Below are positions 1 through 7,059 of a stretch of DNA of 29,141 bases, piece after piece. The notes under the pieces are model-generated. The model saw nothing but the letters and a program-made list of their open reading frames with translations. It was not told the DNA's origin and ran no database searches. How positions within the stretch are numbered: position 1 is the first letter of the stretch; each line of letters opens with the position of its first letter. A program made the translations under genes and the position numbers. This stretch comes from an uncultured Lachnospiraceae bacterium. Its GTDB lineage: Bacteria; Bacillota; Clostridia; Lachnospirales; Lachnospiraceae. The stretch covers positions 1 to 29,141 of the forward strand of contig CABUAW010000033.1 in the NCBI GenBank assembly GCA_902489645.1. Reading direction: 5' to 3'.

Positions 1-35
1 TGTTTTATCGTAAACGACTGTGTTAAAGTCTGCAT
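1..35 (-). CDS. 5' end of an unidentified minus-strand gene (cut by window edge)
   Basis: Only the first 11 codons are inside the window (MQTLTQSFTIK). The start is supported by an excellent ribosome site, AAAGGAGG at 50-43 on the minus strand, 7 nt before the ATG at 35-33, and by a good upstream minus-strand promoter (72-101). The peptide is too short to assign a family. It is transcribed divergently from the membrane protein / ruvAB operon. Confidence 0.6.
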   Translation of the reverse strand, partial: MQTLTQSFTIK

Positions 36-71
36 ATTTTGGCCTCCTTTGTTGGTGTCTGTTATTTTAAT

Positions 72-101
72 ATTATAGAACGAAAAAAAGGGTTTCGTAA
101 A
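72..101 (-). promoter_or_regulatory. Sigma-A type promoter for the truncated minus-strand gene
   Basis: On the minus strand a perfect TATAAT (77-72) is preceded, after 18 nt, by TTTACG (101-96), a 4/6 match to TTGACA. The expected start is near position 65, giving a leader of about 30 nt before the ATG at 35. The call rests on sequence match only. Confidence 0.55.
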
Positions 102-130
102 TTGATTTTTTATTAAAAATCGTGTATAGT
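102..130 (+). promoter_or_regulatory. Promoter for the membrane protein-ruvAB operon
   Basis: TTGATT (102-107), a 17-nt spacer, and TATAGT (125-130) form a good vegetative promoter about 50 nt upstream of the first plus-strand gene. It lies back to back with the minus-strand promoter: the minus -35 (96-101) directly abuts this -35, so the two polymerase sites probably compete. Confidence 0.55.
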
Positions 131-190
131 GTATGTTAACGTGCGATATTCGCCGTGACATAAAATAGAAATGATTTTGGAGGAATGACA

Positions 191-1072
191 TTGACTTTAC
201 ATACGGACTTTTATCATATACTGTGGTTTTTTATTATCTATTGTGTTTGCGGCTGGATATGGGAGAGCGCCTATTGTTCCGTGAAGGCCGGAAAGTGGAT
301 TAACCGGGGGTTTTTGATGGGACCCTACATTCCTATCTACGGATGCGGAGCGCTGGTCGTTTATTTAACGCTGTATCCTTTAAAAGAGCAGCTTTGGCTG
401 GTTTATATCGGCGGCGTTATCTTTCCGACAATTTTGGAATTTCTGACATCGTGGATTATGGAAAAACTTTTTGCCGCCACATGGTGGGATTACAGCGATG
501 AGAAATATAACATTCAGGGCAGGATATGCCTGAAAGTATCCCTTTTCTGGGGATTTTTTTCGCTTATCATGGTAGAAATCCTGCATCCGATAGTGCTGAA
601 CCTGATTGAAAAATTACCGAGGACGGCCGGTCAGGTGCTTGGCGGTGTTTTCATCGTTGTTTTTTCGACGGATTTAGTGAATACGGTTTTGGCAACTCTG
701 GACGTGAAAAAAACATTGGCCAAAATGGAAGATGTCCGGGAAGATATTGCCCAGTTTTTGGAGATGCATAATCTCAGCCCTGAATTCAAAGAGCTTTCGC
801 CGTCCGGCATGGTATCACGTTTGAAGGAACAGTGGGAAGAGCGGAAAGAATATCTTGAAAATATTCCTCTGACGGGCACAATCAATGAATACCGTGAGGA
901 ATTGGAGGAAAAATTGACGGCTCTTACCAAACGTTACGAAGAGAGCTTTTCAAAACCGCACATTGTTTTCCAGCATCATATGAAGGCCTATCCGAATTTT
1001 AAATCTGTCAGATATGCAAAGCCTTTAGAAGATATGAAAAAACGTCTGGAAAAACTGAGAAAGGAAAAATAA
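191..1072 (+). CDS. Putative ABC-transporter permease-like membrane protein (CmpB / DUF1113 family)
   Basis: The protein has about 293 residues. The N-terminal ~180 residues are hydrophobic and carry the hallmark of the CmpB/DUF1113 family (PF06541): an early GWIWES motif followed by NRGFLMGPYIPIYG. Roughly five membrane segments are visible, then a cytosolic charged C-terminal third rich in Glu/Lys, likely coiled coil. Its biochemical role is unknown; the transporter name comes from the family label only. There are two candidate starts: ATG at 185, only one base from GGAGG (179-183), and TTG at 191, 7 nt from it. Spacing favours TTG. The gene heads an operon with ruvA, which starts 2 nt after its stop, but nothing in it suggests a DNA-repair role. 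Confidence 0.75.
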   Translation: MTLHTDFYHILWFFIIYCVCGWIWESAYCSVKAGKWINRGFLMGPYIPIYGCGALVVYLTLYPLKEQLWLVYIGGVIFPTILEFLTSWIMEKLFAATWWDYSDEKYNIQGRICLKVSLFWGFFSLIMVEILHPIVLNLIEKLPRTAGQVLGGVFIVVFSTDLVNTVLATLDVKKTLAKMEDVREDIAQFLEMHNLSPEFKELSPSGMVSRLKEQWEERKEYLENIPLTGTINEYREELEEKLTALTKRYEESFSKPHIVFQHHMKAYPNFKSVRYAKPLEDMKKRLEKLRKEK

Positions 1073-1073
1073 A

Positions 1074-1685
1074 ATGCTTGCTTTTATTAAAGGCAGTCTT
1101 GCTGAAACGGGGACGGATTATGTGATTTTGGATAATCATGGCGTGGGCTATCTGATTTATACGCCGTCCTCTGTTTTAGAGGAACTCCCGGCCTTGGGAC
1201 AGACTGTGAAAATGCATACATACATGTATGTCCGGGAAGACCAAATGGCCTTATATGGATTTTTGACCAGGGATGATTTACAAATATTCAAATTGCTGAT
1301 TGGCGTCAGCGGTATCGGGCCGAAAGGCGCTTTGGGAATTTTATCGACAATTTCGCCAAACGCATTTCGCTTTGCCGTGATGGCGGGAGATTCCAAAACC
1401 ATTGCAAAGGCTCCGGGAATTGGACCAAAAACGGCGCAGAAATTGATTATCGAATTAAAAGATAAACTGAAGCTTGAGGATATGTTTGAAGAAGACGGAG
1501 AACGTGATGCCGACGGAGTGTCCGGGGCAGATAACATTGCCGAAAAAGAGGCGGTCATGGCTCTGGTTTCCCTTGGATATTCGGAGACAGAGGCATTTAA
1601 GGCTCTTAAAAAAGCGGAGACCTCTCCCGATATGGACAGTGAGACGCTGTTAAAGCTCGCTTTAAAACAAATGCTGACCTTTTAG
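1074..1685 (+). CDS. ruvA: Holliday junction branch-migration protein RuvA
   Basis: RuvA binds four-way DNA junctions as a tetramer and loads the RuvB motor for branch migration during recombinational repair. At 203 residues the length is normal. An N-terminal OB fold (about 1-62) ends in the typical REDQMALYGF segment. Two helix-hairpin-helix motifs follow, GVSGIGPKGAL (77-87) and APGIGPKTAQ (113-122), and a C-terminal RuvB-binding domain (about 155-203) comes after an acidic linker. The ATG lies 2 nt after the preceding stop, and ruvB follows after 12 nt. No ruvC is adjacent, which is common in Firmicutes, where RecU often serves as resolvase. Confidence 0.97.
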   Translation: MLAFIKGSLAETGTDYVILDNHGVGYLIYTPSSVLEELPALGQTVKMHTYMYVREDQMALYGFLTRDDLQIFKLLIGVSGIGPKGALGILSTISPNAFRFAVMAGDSKTIAKAPGIGPKTAQKLIIELKDKLKLEDMFEEDGERDADGVSGADNIAEKEAVMALVSLGYSETEAFKALKKAETSPDMDSETLLKLALKQMLTF

Positions 1686-1697
1686 AGGCATGGAAAG

Positions 1698-2699
1698 ATG
1701 AATAAGAGGATTATAACGACAGAATTTATTGAGGAAGATATTAAAACAGAAAATCACCTGCGGCCGGTCTGGCTGAAAGATTATATCGGCCAGCCAAAGA
1801 TTAAAGAGGTGCTTGATATTTATATAAGGGCGGCAAAGCAAAGGGATGAAGCACTGGACCACGTACTTTTTTATGGACCTCCCGGCCTTGGAAAGACGAC
1901 GCTTGCGGGGATTATTGCCAATGAGATGGGCGTCCATATGAAGGTGACCTCCGGGCCGGCCATTGAACGTCCGGGAGAAATTGCCGCCATTTTAAACGGG
2001 TTATCCCAGGGAGATATCCTTTTTATTGACGAAATTCACCGGTTAAACCGGCAGGTGGAGGAAGTGCTTTATCCGGCCATGGAGGATTTTGCCATAGATA
2101 TTGTTATTGGCAAAGGTGCAACAGCCCGTTCCATCCGATTGGATTTACCCCAGTTTACGCTGATTGGGGCGACGACCCGGGCCGGGATGCTGACGGCGCC
2201 TTTGCGCGACCGCTTTGGCGTGATTCAGAGGCTGGAATTTTATTCGCCGGAAGAACTTGGCGAGATTATTTTAAGGTCGGCGAAGGTGCTTCATATGTCC
2301 ATTGACGGGCCGGGAGCCATGGAGCTGGCGAGACGTTCCAGAGGGACGCCGCGATTGGCAAACCGGCTTTTAAAACGGGTCCGGGATTATGCCCAGGTCA
2401 AATATGACGGGCGCGTGACGGAAAGCGTCGCCAGAGAAGTCCTGGACATTCTTGAGGTGGACCGTTATGGGCTGGACTCGGTGGACCGGAATATTCTCTG
2501 GACAATGATTGAAAAATTTGGCGGCGGGCCTGTGGGCTTGGACACATTGGCGGCTTCCATCGGTGAGGATTCAGGAACGTTGGAGGATGTCTGTGAACCT
2601 TATCTGCTCCAAAACGGATTTATACAGCGGACGCCAAGGGGACGGGTTGTGACACCGGCGGCATACCGTCATTTAGGTCTGCCCGTGGAAGAAAAGTGA
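1698..2699 (+). CDS. ruvB: Holliday junction branch-migration ATPase RuvB
   Basis: RuvB is the AAA+ hexameric motor that pumps DNA through RuvA-bound junctions. At 333 residues it is full length. Visible motifs are Walker A GPPGLGKT (60-67), Walker B ILFIDEIH (107-114), sensor 1 GATTRAG (157-163), the arginine-finger region TAPLRDRFG (166-174), and a C-terminal winged helix ending near RTPRGRVVT. The ATG at 1698 uses a GAGG ribosome site overlapping the ruvA stop (1685-1688). An ATG at 1690 is out of frame and stops after three codons. It is co-transcribed with ruvA and ends its operon; the next gene has its own promoter. Confidence 0.98.
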   Translation: MNKRIITTEFIEEDIKTENHLRPVWLKDYIGQPKIKEVLDIYIRAAKQRDEALDHVLFYGPPGLGKTTLAGIIANEMGVHMKVTSGPAIERPGEIAAILNGLSQGDILFIDEIHRLNRQVEEVLYPAMEDFAIDIVIGKGATARSIRLDLPQFTLIGATTRAGMLTAPLRDRFGVIQRLEFYSPEELGEIILRSAKVLHMSIDGPGAMELARRSRGTPRLANRLLKRVRDYAQVKYDGRVTESVAREVLDILEVDRYGLDSVDRNILWTMIEKFGGGPVGLDTLAASIGEDSGTLEDVCEPYLLQNGFIQRTPRGRVVTPAAYRHLGLPVEEK

Positions 2700-2721
2700 A
2701 AGCTTTCCCCACGATTTAGTC

Positions 2722-2750
2722 TTGTTTTTGTCTATGAGAGCGATTATAAT
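2722..2750 (+). promoter_or_regulatory. Promoter upstream of zapA
   Basis: TTGTTT (2722-2727), a 17-nt spacer and a perfect TATAAT (2745-2750) lie in the 80-nt gap between ruvB and zapA. The expected transcription start is near 2757, 26 nt before the zapA start. Confidence 0.6.
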
Positions 2751-2782
2751 AAAGATAGTGACTGCGGACTGGAGGGAGAATG

Positions 2783-3187
2783 ATGGCTGCAAAGAAAGAT
2801 ATACAGGTATTAATCGGCGGCAAGGTCTATACGCTGAGCGGCTATGAAAGTGAAGAGTATTTGCAGAAGATTGCATTGTACATAAATAATAAGATGGAAG
2901 AGATGGACCAGATTCCAAATTATCGGCGCATGAGTATGGATATGCAAAAAACTCTGCTGGAGTTAAATATGGCCGATGATTATCATAAAGCAAAGAAACA
3001 GGTGGAGCTGCTTGAGGCGGATATCGAAGAGAAGGATAAGACGGAGTACGATTTAAAACATGAGCTTATCGGCGCTCAGATTCATTTGGAGGAAGCTGAG
3101 AAGGAGATTGAACAGCTGAAGAATGAAATTAATGATTTACAGAAACAGATTGTGAAGCTGGAGACGAAAGCCTATCAGAAACAATAA
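2783..3187 (+). CDS. zapA: Cell division protein ZapA
   Basis: ZapA is a small dimeric protein that crosslinks FtsZ filaments and stabilises the Z-ring. The predicted protein has about 134 residues. The N-terminal part, with VLIGGKVYTLSGYESEEYLQKIA, matches the ZapA head domain, with the conserved pattern of a short beta strand, a hairpin and 'YINNKM'. From about residue 70 onward it is a long Glu/Lys/Gln-rich coiled coil. Two adjacent ATG codons exist (2780, 2783). The GGAGGG at 2771-2776 sits 6 nt from the second and only 3 nt from the first, so 2783 is preferred. It is monocistronic: promoter just upstream, hairpin terminator just downstream. Confidence 0.88.
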   Translation: MAAKKDIQVLIGGKVYTLSGYESEEYLQKIALYINNKMEEMDQIPNYRRMSMDMQKTLLELNMADDYHKAKKQVELLEADIEEKDKTEYDLKHELIGAQIHLEEAEKEIEQLKNEINDLQKQIVKLETKAYQKQ

Positions 3188-3198
3188 GAACACTATCG

Positions 3199-3230
3199 GA
3201 CGGGAAATATTGAATTTCCCGTCTTTCTGG
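3199..3230 (+). terminator. Intrinsic terminator after zapA
   Basis: A perfect 10-bp stem (GACGGGAAAT at 3199-3208 pairing with ATTTCCCGTC at 3214-3223) with a 5-nt loop is followed by TTTCTGGTTT. The T-tract is interrupted, so readthrough into the U32 gene is plausible; no separate promoter for that gene is obvious. Confidence 0.6.
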
Positions 3231-3262
3231 TTTCATAGATAGGAAAGCGGGAGAAATGGAAA

Positions 3263-5686
3263 ATGGTTTCAGGTAAAGCAAGAAAAATAGAAATATTGGC
3301 GCCGGCCGGTTCTGTGGAAGGTATGAAAGCGGCGTTTCATGCCGGGGCAGACGCCGTGTATATGGGAGGCAGCCGTTTTGGGGCCAGGGCCTATGCGGAT
3401 AATCCCGATGAAGAAGATTTGAAACGGGCGATTGATTATGCGCATATTCATCAAAGAAAATTATATCTGACGCTGAATACTTTAATGAAGGATAGTGAGC
3501 TGGAAGAAGAGGTTTATGATTTTCTTAATCCCTATTATAAAGAAGGCCTTGACGCGGTGATTATACAGGATTTTGGCCTGTTTTCCATGTTAAAACAGAG
3601 TTTTCCCGGCCTTCCGATTCATGCCAGTACCCAGATGACCATTACCGGAACCGATATGGCGAAGTGGCTGGAAAGCCAGGGAATGGAACGGATTGTGCTG
3701 GCCAGAGAGCTTTCGGTGGATGAAATTAAGAAAATCCGGGAAAGCACCGGTATAGAGCTGGAGGTTTTTGTGCAGGGCGCTTTGTGCTATTGCTATTCCG
3801 GTCAATGCCTTATGAGCAGTATGATTGGCGGACGCAGCGGCAATCGCGGCCGGTGCGCCCAGCCGTGCCGTTTGCCTTATCAAACCGGGAATTTGGGGAA
3901 AGCCGGCTTTCTGCTCAGCCCGAAGGATATATGCACATTGCAGGACATCCCGGAGCTGGTCGGCTGCGGTATAGATTCCTTCAAAATTGAGGGACGGATG
4001 AAAAAGCCGGAATATGCGGCATTGACGGCCATGCTCTATCGTCATTATACGGACCTTTATCAGGAATACGGCAGAGAGAAATTTAAGATTGATGAAAAAG
4101 ATGTGGAGTGTCTGATGGATTTATATAACCGGGGAGGTTTTTCCGGCGGCTATCTCCATCGGAATAATGGGGCGGATATGATATTTACAGAACGCCCGAA
4201 TCATATGGGCCTTCCTGTCGGCCAGACAGGGAAAAAAGGAGATATTATTGCCGCTGTTGATTTGGAAAAGGGCGATGTTCTGGAAATTCGCAGCAGCGAT
4301 GGAAAAGAGGCTTTCCAATGGACCCTGGGACAGTCTGTACCGAAGGGCGGGACGTTTTGGCCGGAAACGGGAAGAAAAATGAAACAGAAACGATGCGCAC
4401 CGGGGATGAAGGCTTTCAGAATGAGGAATCCTTCATTGATTGGGGAGCTTCACGAGCGTCATGTAAGACAGGAATTGAAAGAAAATATTTATGGAAGATT
4501 AAGAGTTGTGAAAGATTCTCCTGTTATGCTCACTCTAAAATGGTCGGGTGTTTCTGTCTGTTTGGAGGGAGAACGGGCGGAAACAGCAAAAAATCAGCCC
4601 ATGTCAGAAGAACAGCTGAAAAAGCCGATTCAAAAGACGGGAAATACACCTTTTGCTTTTGAAAAACTGGAGGTAGAAACGGACGGCTTGTGTTATGTGC
4701 CAAACCAACAGTTGAATGAATTAAGGCGGGAAGCCCTCGAAGCTTTGGAGAGGGCCTGCCTTGAAAAATTCCGGCGGTGTGACGGTAGGATGCTTAAAGG
4801 CCCGTCCGTTCAAAAACGGGGGCCGAATCAGGAAGCAGCGGTGAAATTAAAAATATCACCGACACGGGGGCAAACGCCGTTAAATGTTATGCTGACAGGG
4901 CCGGAAACGCTGCGACGGGGCCGTATGCTGACAGAATATGAAGATGTTCAAAGCGTATATGTGGAACTTCACGAGGCGGCCGATGAGCAGTTTAAGACGG
5001 TAAAAATATTAAAAAAAGCCGGAAAAGAAATTTATTTTTGTCTGCCGGGAATTTTTCGGGAAAAGGACCGGGAACGGTTAGAAAAGTACATACAGGAGGC
5101 CGCGTCTTTTGCGGACGGCTGGCTGGTCCGGCAGATGGAGACTTTTTTCCTGGTACGCTCAATTGTTGAAGGGGCAAAGTTTGTCTTTGATTCCGGTATT
5201 TACGGGATGAATCATCGGGCAAAGGATTTTTTGACGGGGCTTGGCCGGATTCGGCTGACAGCGCCGGCAGAATTAAATAATACAGAGTTAAAAAAACTTG
5301 GCTGTGGGGACATGGAACTGGTGATTTACGGGCATCAACAGTTGATGATTTCGGCTCAGTGCGTAAAAAAAACAAGGGAAGGTTGTACAAAACGGCCGGA
5401 AATGTTACAATTAACAGACCGGCAGCATAAGCATTTTTATGTGTACAATGAATGTGAATTCTGCTATAACAAGATATACAATGGACTTCCGACGATGCTG
5501 ATGGATAAGAAGAAAGAGCTTCAAAGCCTTTGTCCATCTTCTTTCCGAATACATTTTACCATGGAAACGGAAACACAGATGTCAGCGCTGTTAAAGAGCT
5601 TTCATAAAATTTTCGGGGAGGGAGTACCGGAGAAAAATATCCTTAAAGATTTTACAAGAGGGCATTTTACCCGTGGGATAGAGTAG
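3263..5686 (+). CDS. U32-family protein (RlhA/TrhP-like, putative RNA hydroxylation), double U32 domain
   Basis: This 807-residue protein belongs to peptidase family U32, whose studied members hydroxylate RNA or ubiquinone precursors (RlhA on 23S rRNA, TrhP on tRNA, UbiU/V) and are not clearly proteases. The first U32 barrel (about 8-300) carries ILAPAGS, IHASTQMT and the signature around ALCYCYSGQC, with cysteines 175, 182, 198 and 202 as likely iron-sulfur ligands. A middle region (about 330-500) resembles DUF3656. A second barrel-like part (about 540-780) repeats the pattern ELVIYGHQQLMISAQC and has a second cysteine set (700, 708, 731, 734). This layout is closest to RlhA. The start uses GGGAGA at 3249-3254; an ATG at 3256 is out of frame and stops quickly. 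The SEDS gene follows after 17 nt. Confidence 0.85.
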   Translation: MVSGKARKIEILAPAGSVEGMKAAFHAGADAVYMGGSRFGARAYADNPDEEDLKRAIDYAHIHQRKLYLTLNTLMKDSELEEEVYDFLNPYYKEGLDAVIIQDFGLFSMLKQSFPGLPIHASTQMTITGTDMAKWLESQGMERIVLARELSVDEIKKIRESTGIELEVFVQGALCYCYSGQCLMSSMIGGRSGNRGRCAQPCRLPYQTGNLGKAGFLLSPKDICTLQDIPELVGCGIDSFKIEGRMKKPEYAALTAMLYRHYTDLYQEYGREKFKIDEKDVECLMDLYNRGGFSGGYLHRNNGADMIFTERPNHMGLPVGQTGKKGDIIAAVDLEKGDVLEIRSSDGKEAFQWTLGQSVPKGGTFWPETGRKMKQKRCAPGMKAFRMRNPSLIGELHERHVRQELKENIYGRLRVVKDSPVMLTLKWSGVSVCLEGERAETAKNQPMSEEQLKKPIQKTGNTPFAFEKLEVETDGLCYVPNQQLNELRREALEALERACLEKFRRCDGRMLKGPSVQKRGPNQEAAVKLKISPTRGQTPLNVMLTGPETLRRGRMLTEYEDVQSVYVELHEAADEQFKTVKILKKAGKEIYFCLPGIFREKDRERLEKYIQEAASFADGWLVRQMETFFLVRSIVEGAKFVFDSGIYGMNHRAKDFLTGLGRIRLTAPAELNNTELKKLGCGDMELVIYGHQQLMISAQCVKKTREGCTKRPEMLQLTDRQHKHFYVYNECEFCYNKIYNGLPTMLMDKKKELQSLCPSSFRIHFTMETETQMSALLKSFHKIFGEGVPEKNILKDFTRGHFTRGIE

Positions 5687-5703
5687 GGAGATGATAGATA
5701 TAT

Positions 5704-7059
5704 ATGGTCAATGTGATTATTCATGTATCAAAATATATACTGGCGATACTGGCGGCATCTTATGCGATGAAATGTTTTACCGTGTTCAGTGACCGTCATG
5801 AGTATGACCGCGGAAGTGTTTATACCACCCAGAATGTACTGATGTTCCTCATTCATTTTATTTGTTATCTGATTATTTATCTGATGACAAAAGATACAAA
5901 AATGCTTTATTTTTATGGAGCGCAGTTTGTTTTGTTCCTGGTGACGCTGATTATTTACGGGACGATTTATAAAAATGCTTCCCGTCTGATTGTCAATAAT
6001 ATGTGTTACCTCTTAATGGTCGGCTTTGTTATATTGACCCGGCTGGATTTTGATATGGCGGTCCGACAGTTTGTGATTGCAGTGGCTGCGGCCTGTGTCA
6101 GTCTTGCGATTCCGGCTTTTATGCTTCGGGTACGCATGGTGGACAGATGGGGAAAATTTCTGGGAATTTTCGGATTTCTGATGATTGCTTCCGTATTTGT
6201 GCTTGGAAGAAGTATGTACGGAGCGACGAACTGGATTTCTATCGGCGGATTCAGCCTTCAACCGTCGGAGCTGGCTAAAATTGTGTTTGTTTTCTTTGTG
6301 GCTGCAATGCTGGCCAGAGACACGAGCTTTAAACGGATTGTCATTACAACGGCGGTAGCTGCGGTCTATGTGCTTATGCTCGTCGTTCAAAAGGACCTGG
6401 GCGCCGCCTTGATTTTCTTCGTGACCTATCTGGTTATGCTTTATGTGGCCACGCATCAATTGGGCTATATGGTTCTCGGACTGTGCGCGGGCTCCGGTGC
6501 GGCCGTGGTGGCCTACAAGTTATTTGACCATGTAAAGACCCGTGTCGTCGCGTGGAAGGACCCTTGGGGAAATTATAACGACGCTGGTTATCAGATTGCA
6601 CAATCGCTGTTTGCCATTGGCACCGGCGGGTGGTTCGGAATGGGGCTGTTCAAAGGAAGGCCGGATACCATTCCGGTCGTTGTCAGCGACTTCGTATTTT
6701 CTGCGATTTCGGAGGAGATGGGAGCGCTGTTTGCCATCTGCCTGATTTTGGTATATTTCAGTTGTTTTTTAATGTTTATTAATATTTCACTGCAGCTTGT
6801 AAAGCCTTTTTATAAGCTGGTCGCTATGGGATTAAGCACATCCTACGGTATCCAGTTATTTCTGTGTATCGGCGGTGTCACAAAGCTGATTCCCCATACC
6901 GGCGTTACCATGCCGTTAATCAGTTACGGCGGAAGCAGTGTTTTATCAACAATTATAATCTTTGCAGTCATTCAGGGCCTTTACCTGCTGCGACAAAGAG
7001 AGGTGTATATCCTTGAAAACAGACGAGACGAAAGAGACGAAGAAGAAGAGCGTCCGTAA
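5704..7059 (+). CDS. SEDS-family peptidoglycan glycosyltransferase (FtsW/RodA type)
   Basis: SEDS proteins polymerise lipid II into glycan strands together with a class B PBP. This one has 451 residues, longer than the usual 370-400. Hallmarks are GGFSLQPSELAK (181-192), QKDLGAALIFF (229-239), RVVAWKDPW (280-288), SDFVFSAISEE (328-338) and GVTMPLISYGGSS near the C-terminus. About six hydrophobic segments precede the QPSE motif, about three more than in canonical FtsW/RodA. It could be FtsW or RodA; sequence alone does not decide, so no symbol is given. The GGGAG at 5686-5690 is 13 nt from the ATG, which is long, so a downstream GTG at 5713 cannot be excluded. The partner PBP overlaps its 3' end. 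Confidence 0.92.
   Translation: MVNVIIHVSKYILAILAASYAMKCFTVFSDRHEYDRGSVYTTQNVLMFLIHFICYLIIYLMTKDTKMLYFYGAQFVLFLVTLIIYGTIYKNASRLIVNNMCYLLMVGFVILTRLDFDMAVRQFVIAVAAACVSLAIPAFMLRVRMVDRWGKFLGIFGFLMIASVFVLGRSMYGATNWISIGGFSLQPSELAKIVFVFFVAAMLARDTSFKRIVITTAVAAVYVLMLVVQKDLGAALIFFVTYLVMLYVATHQLGYMVLGLCAGSGAAVVAYKLFDHVKTRVVAWKDPWGNYNDAGYQIAQSLFAIGTGGWFGMGLFKGRPDTIPVVVSDFVFSAISEEMGALFAICLILVYFSCFLMFINISLQLVKPFYKLVAMGLSTSYGIQLFLCIGGVTKLIPHTGVTMPLISYGGSSVLSTIIIFAVIQGLYLLRQREVYILENRRDERDEEEERP

Noticed and set aside
4318..4662. Plus-strand open frame overlapping the U32 gene in another frame
   Set aside because: Fully inside the U32 coding region, no ribosome site and no recognisable domain; no sign of a frameshift in the U32 frame.
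4992..5537. Minus-strand open frame (181 codons) inside the U32 gene
   Set aside because: Antisense to conserved U32 sequence, Ser/Pro-rich low-complexity translation, no promoter or ribosome site.
6962..7012. Extended N-terminus of the PBP
   Set aside because: The ATG at 6962 lacks a ribosome site, while the TTG at 7013 has GAGAGG at 9 nt. The added residues are just the SEDS C-terminus in another frame.
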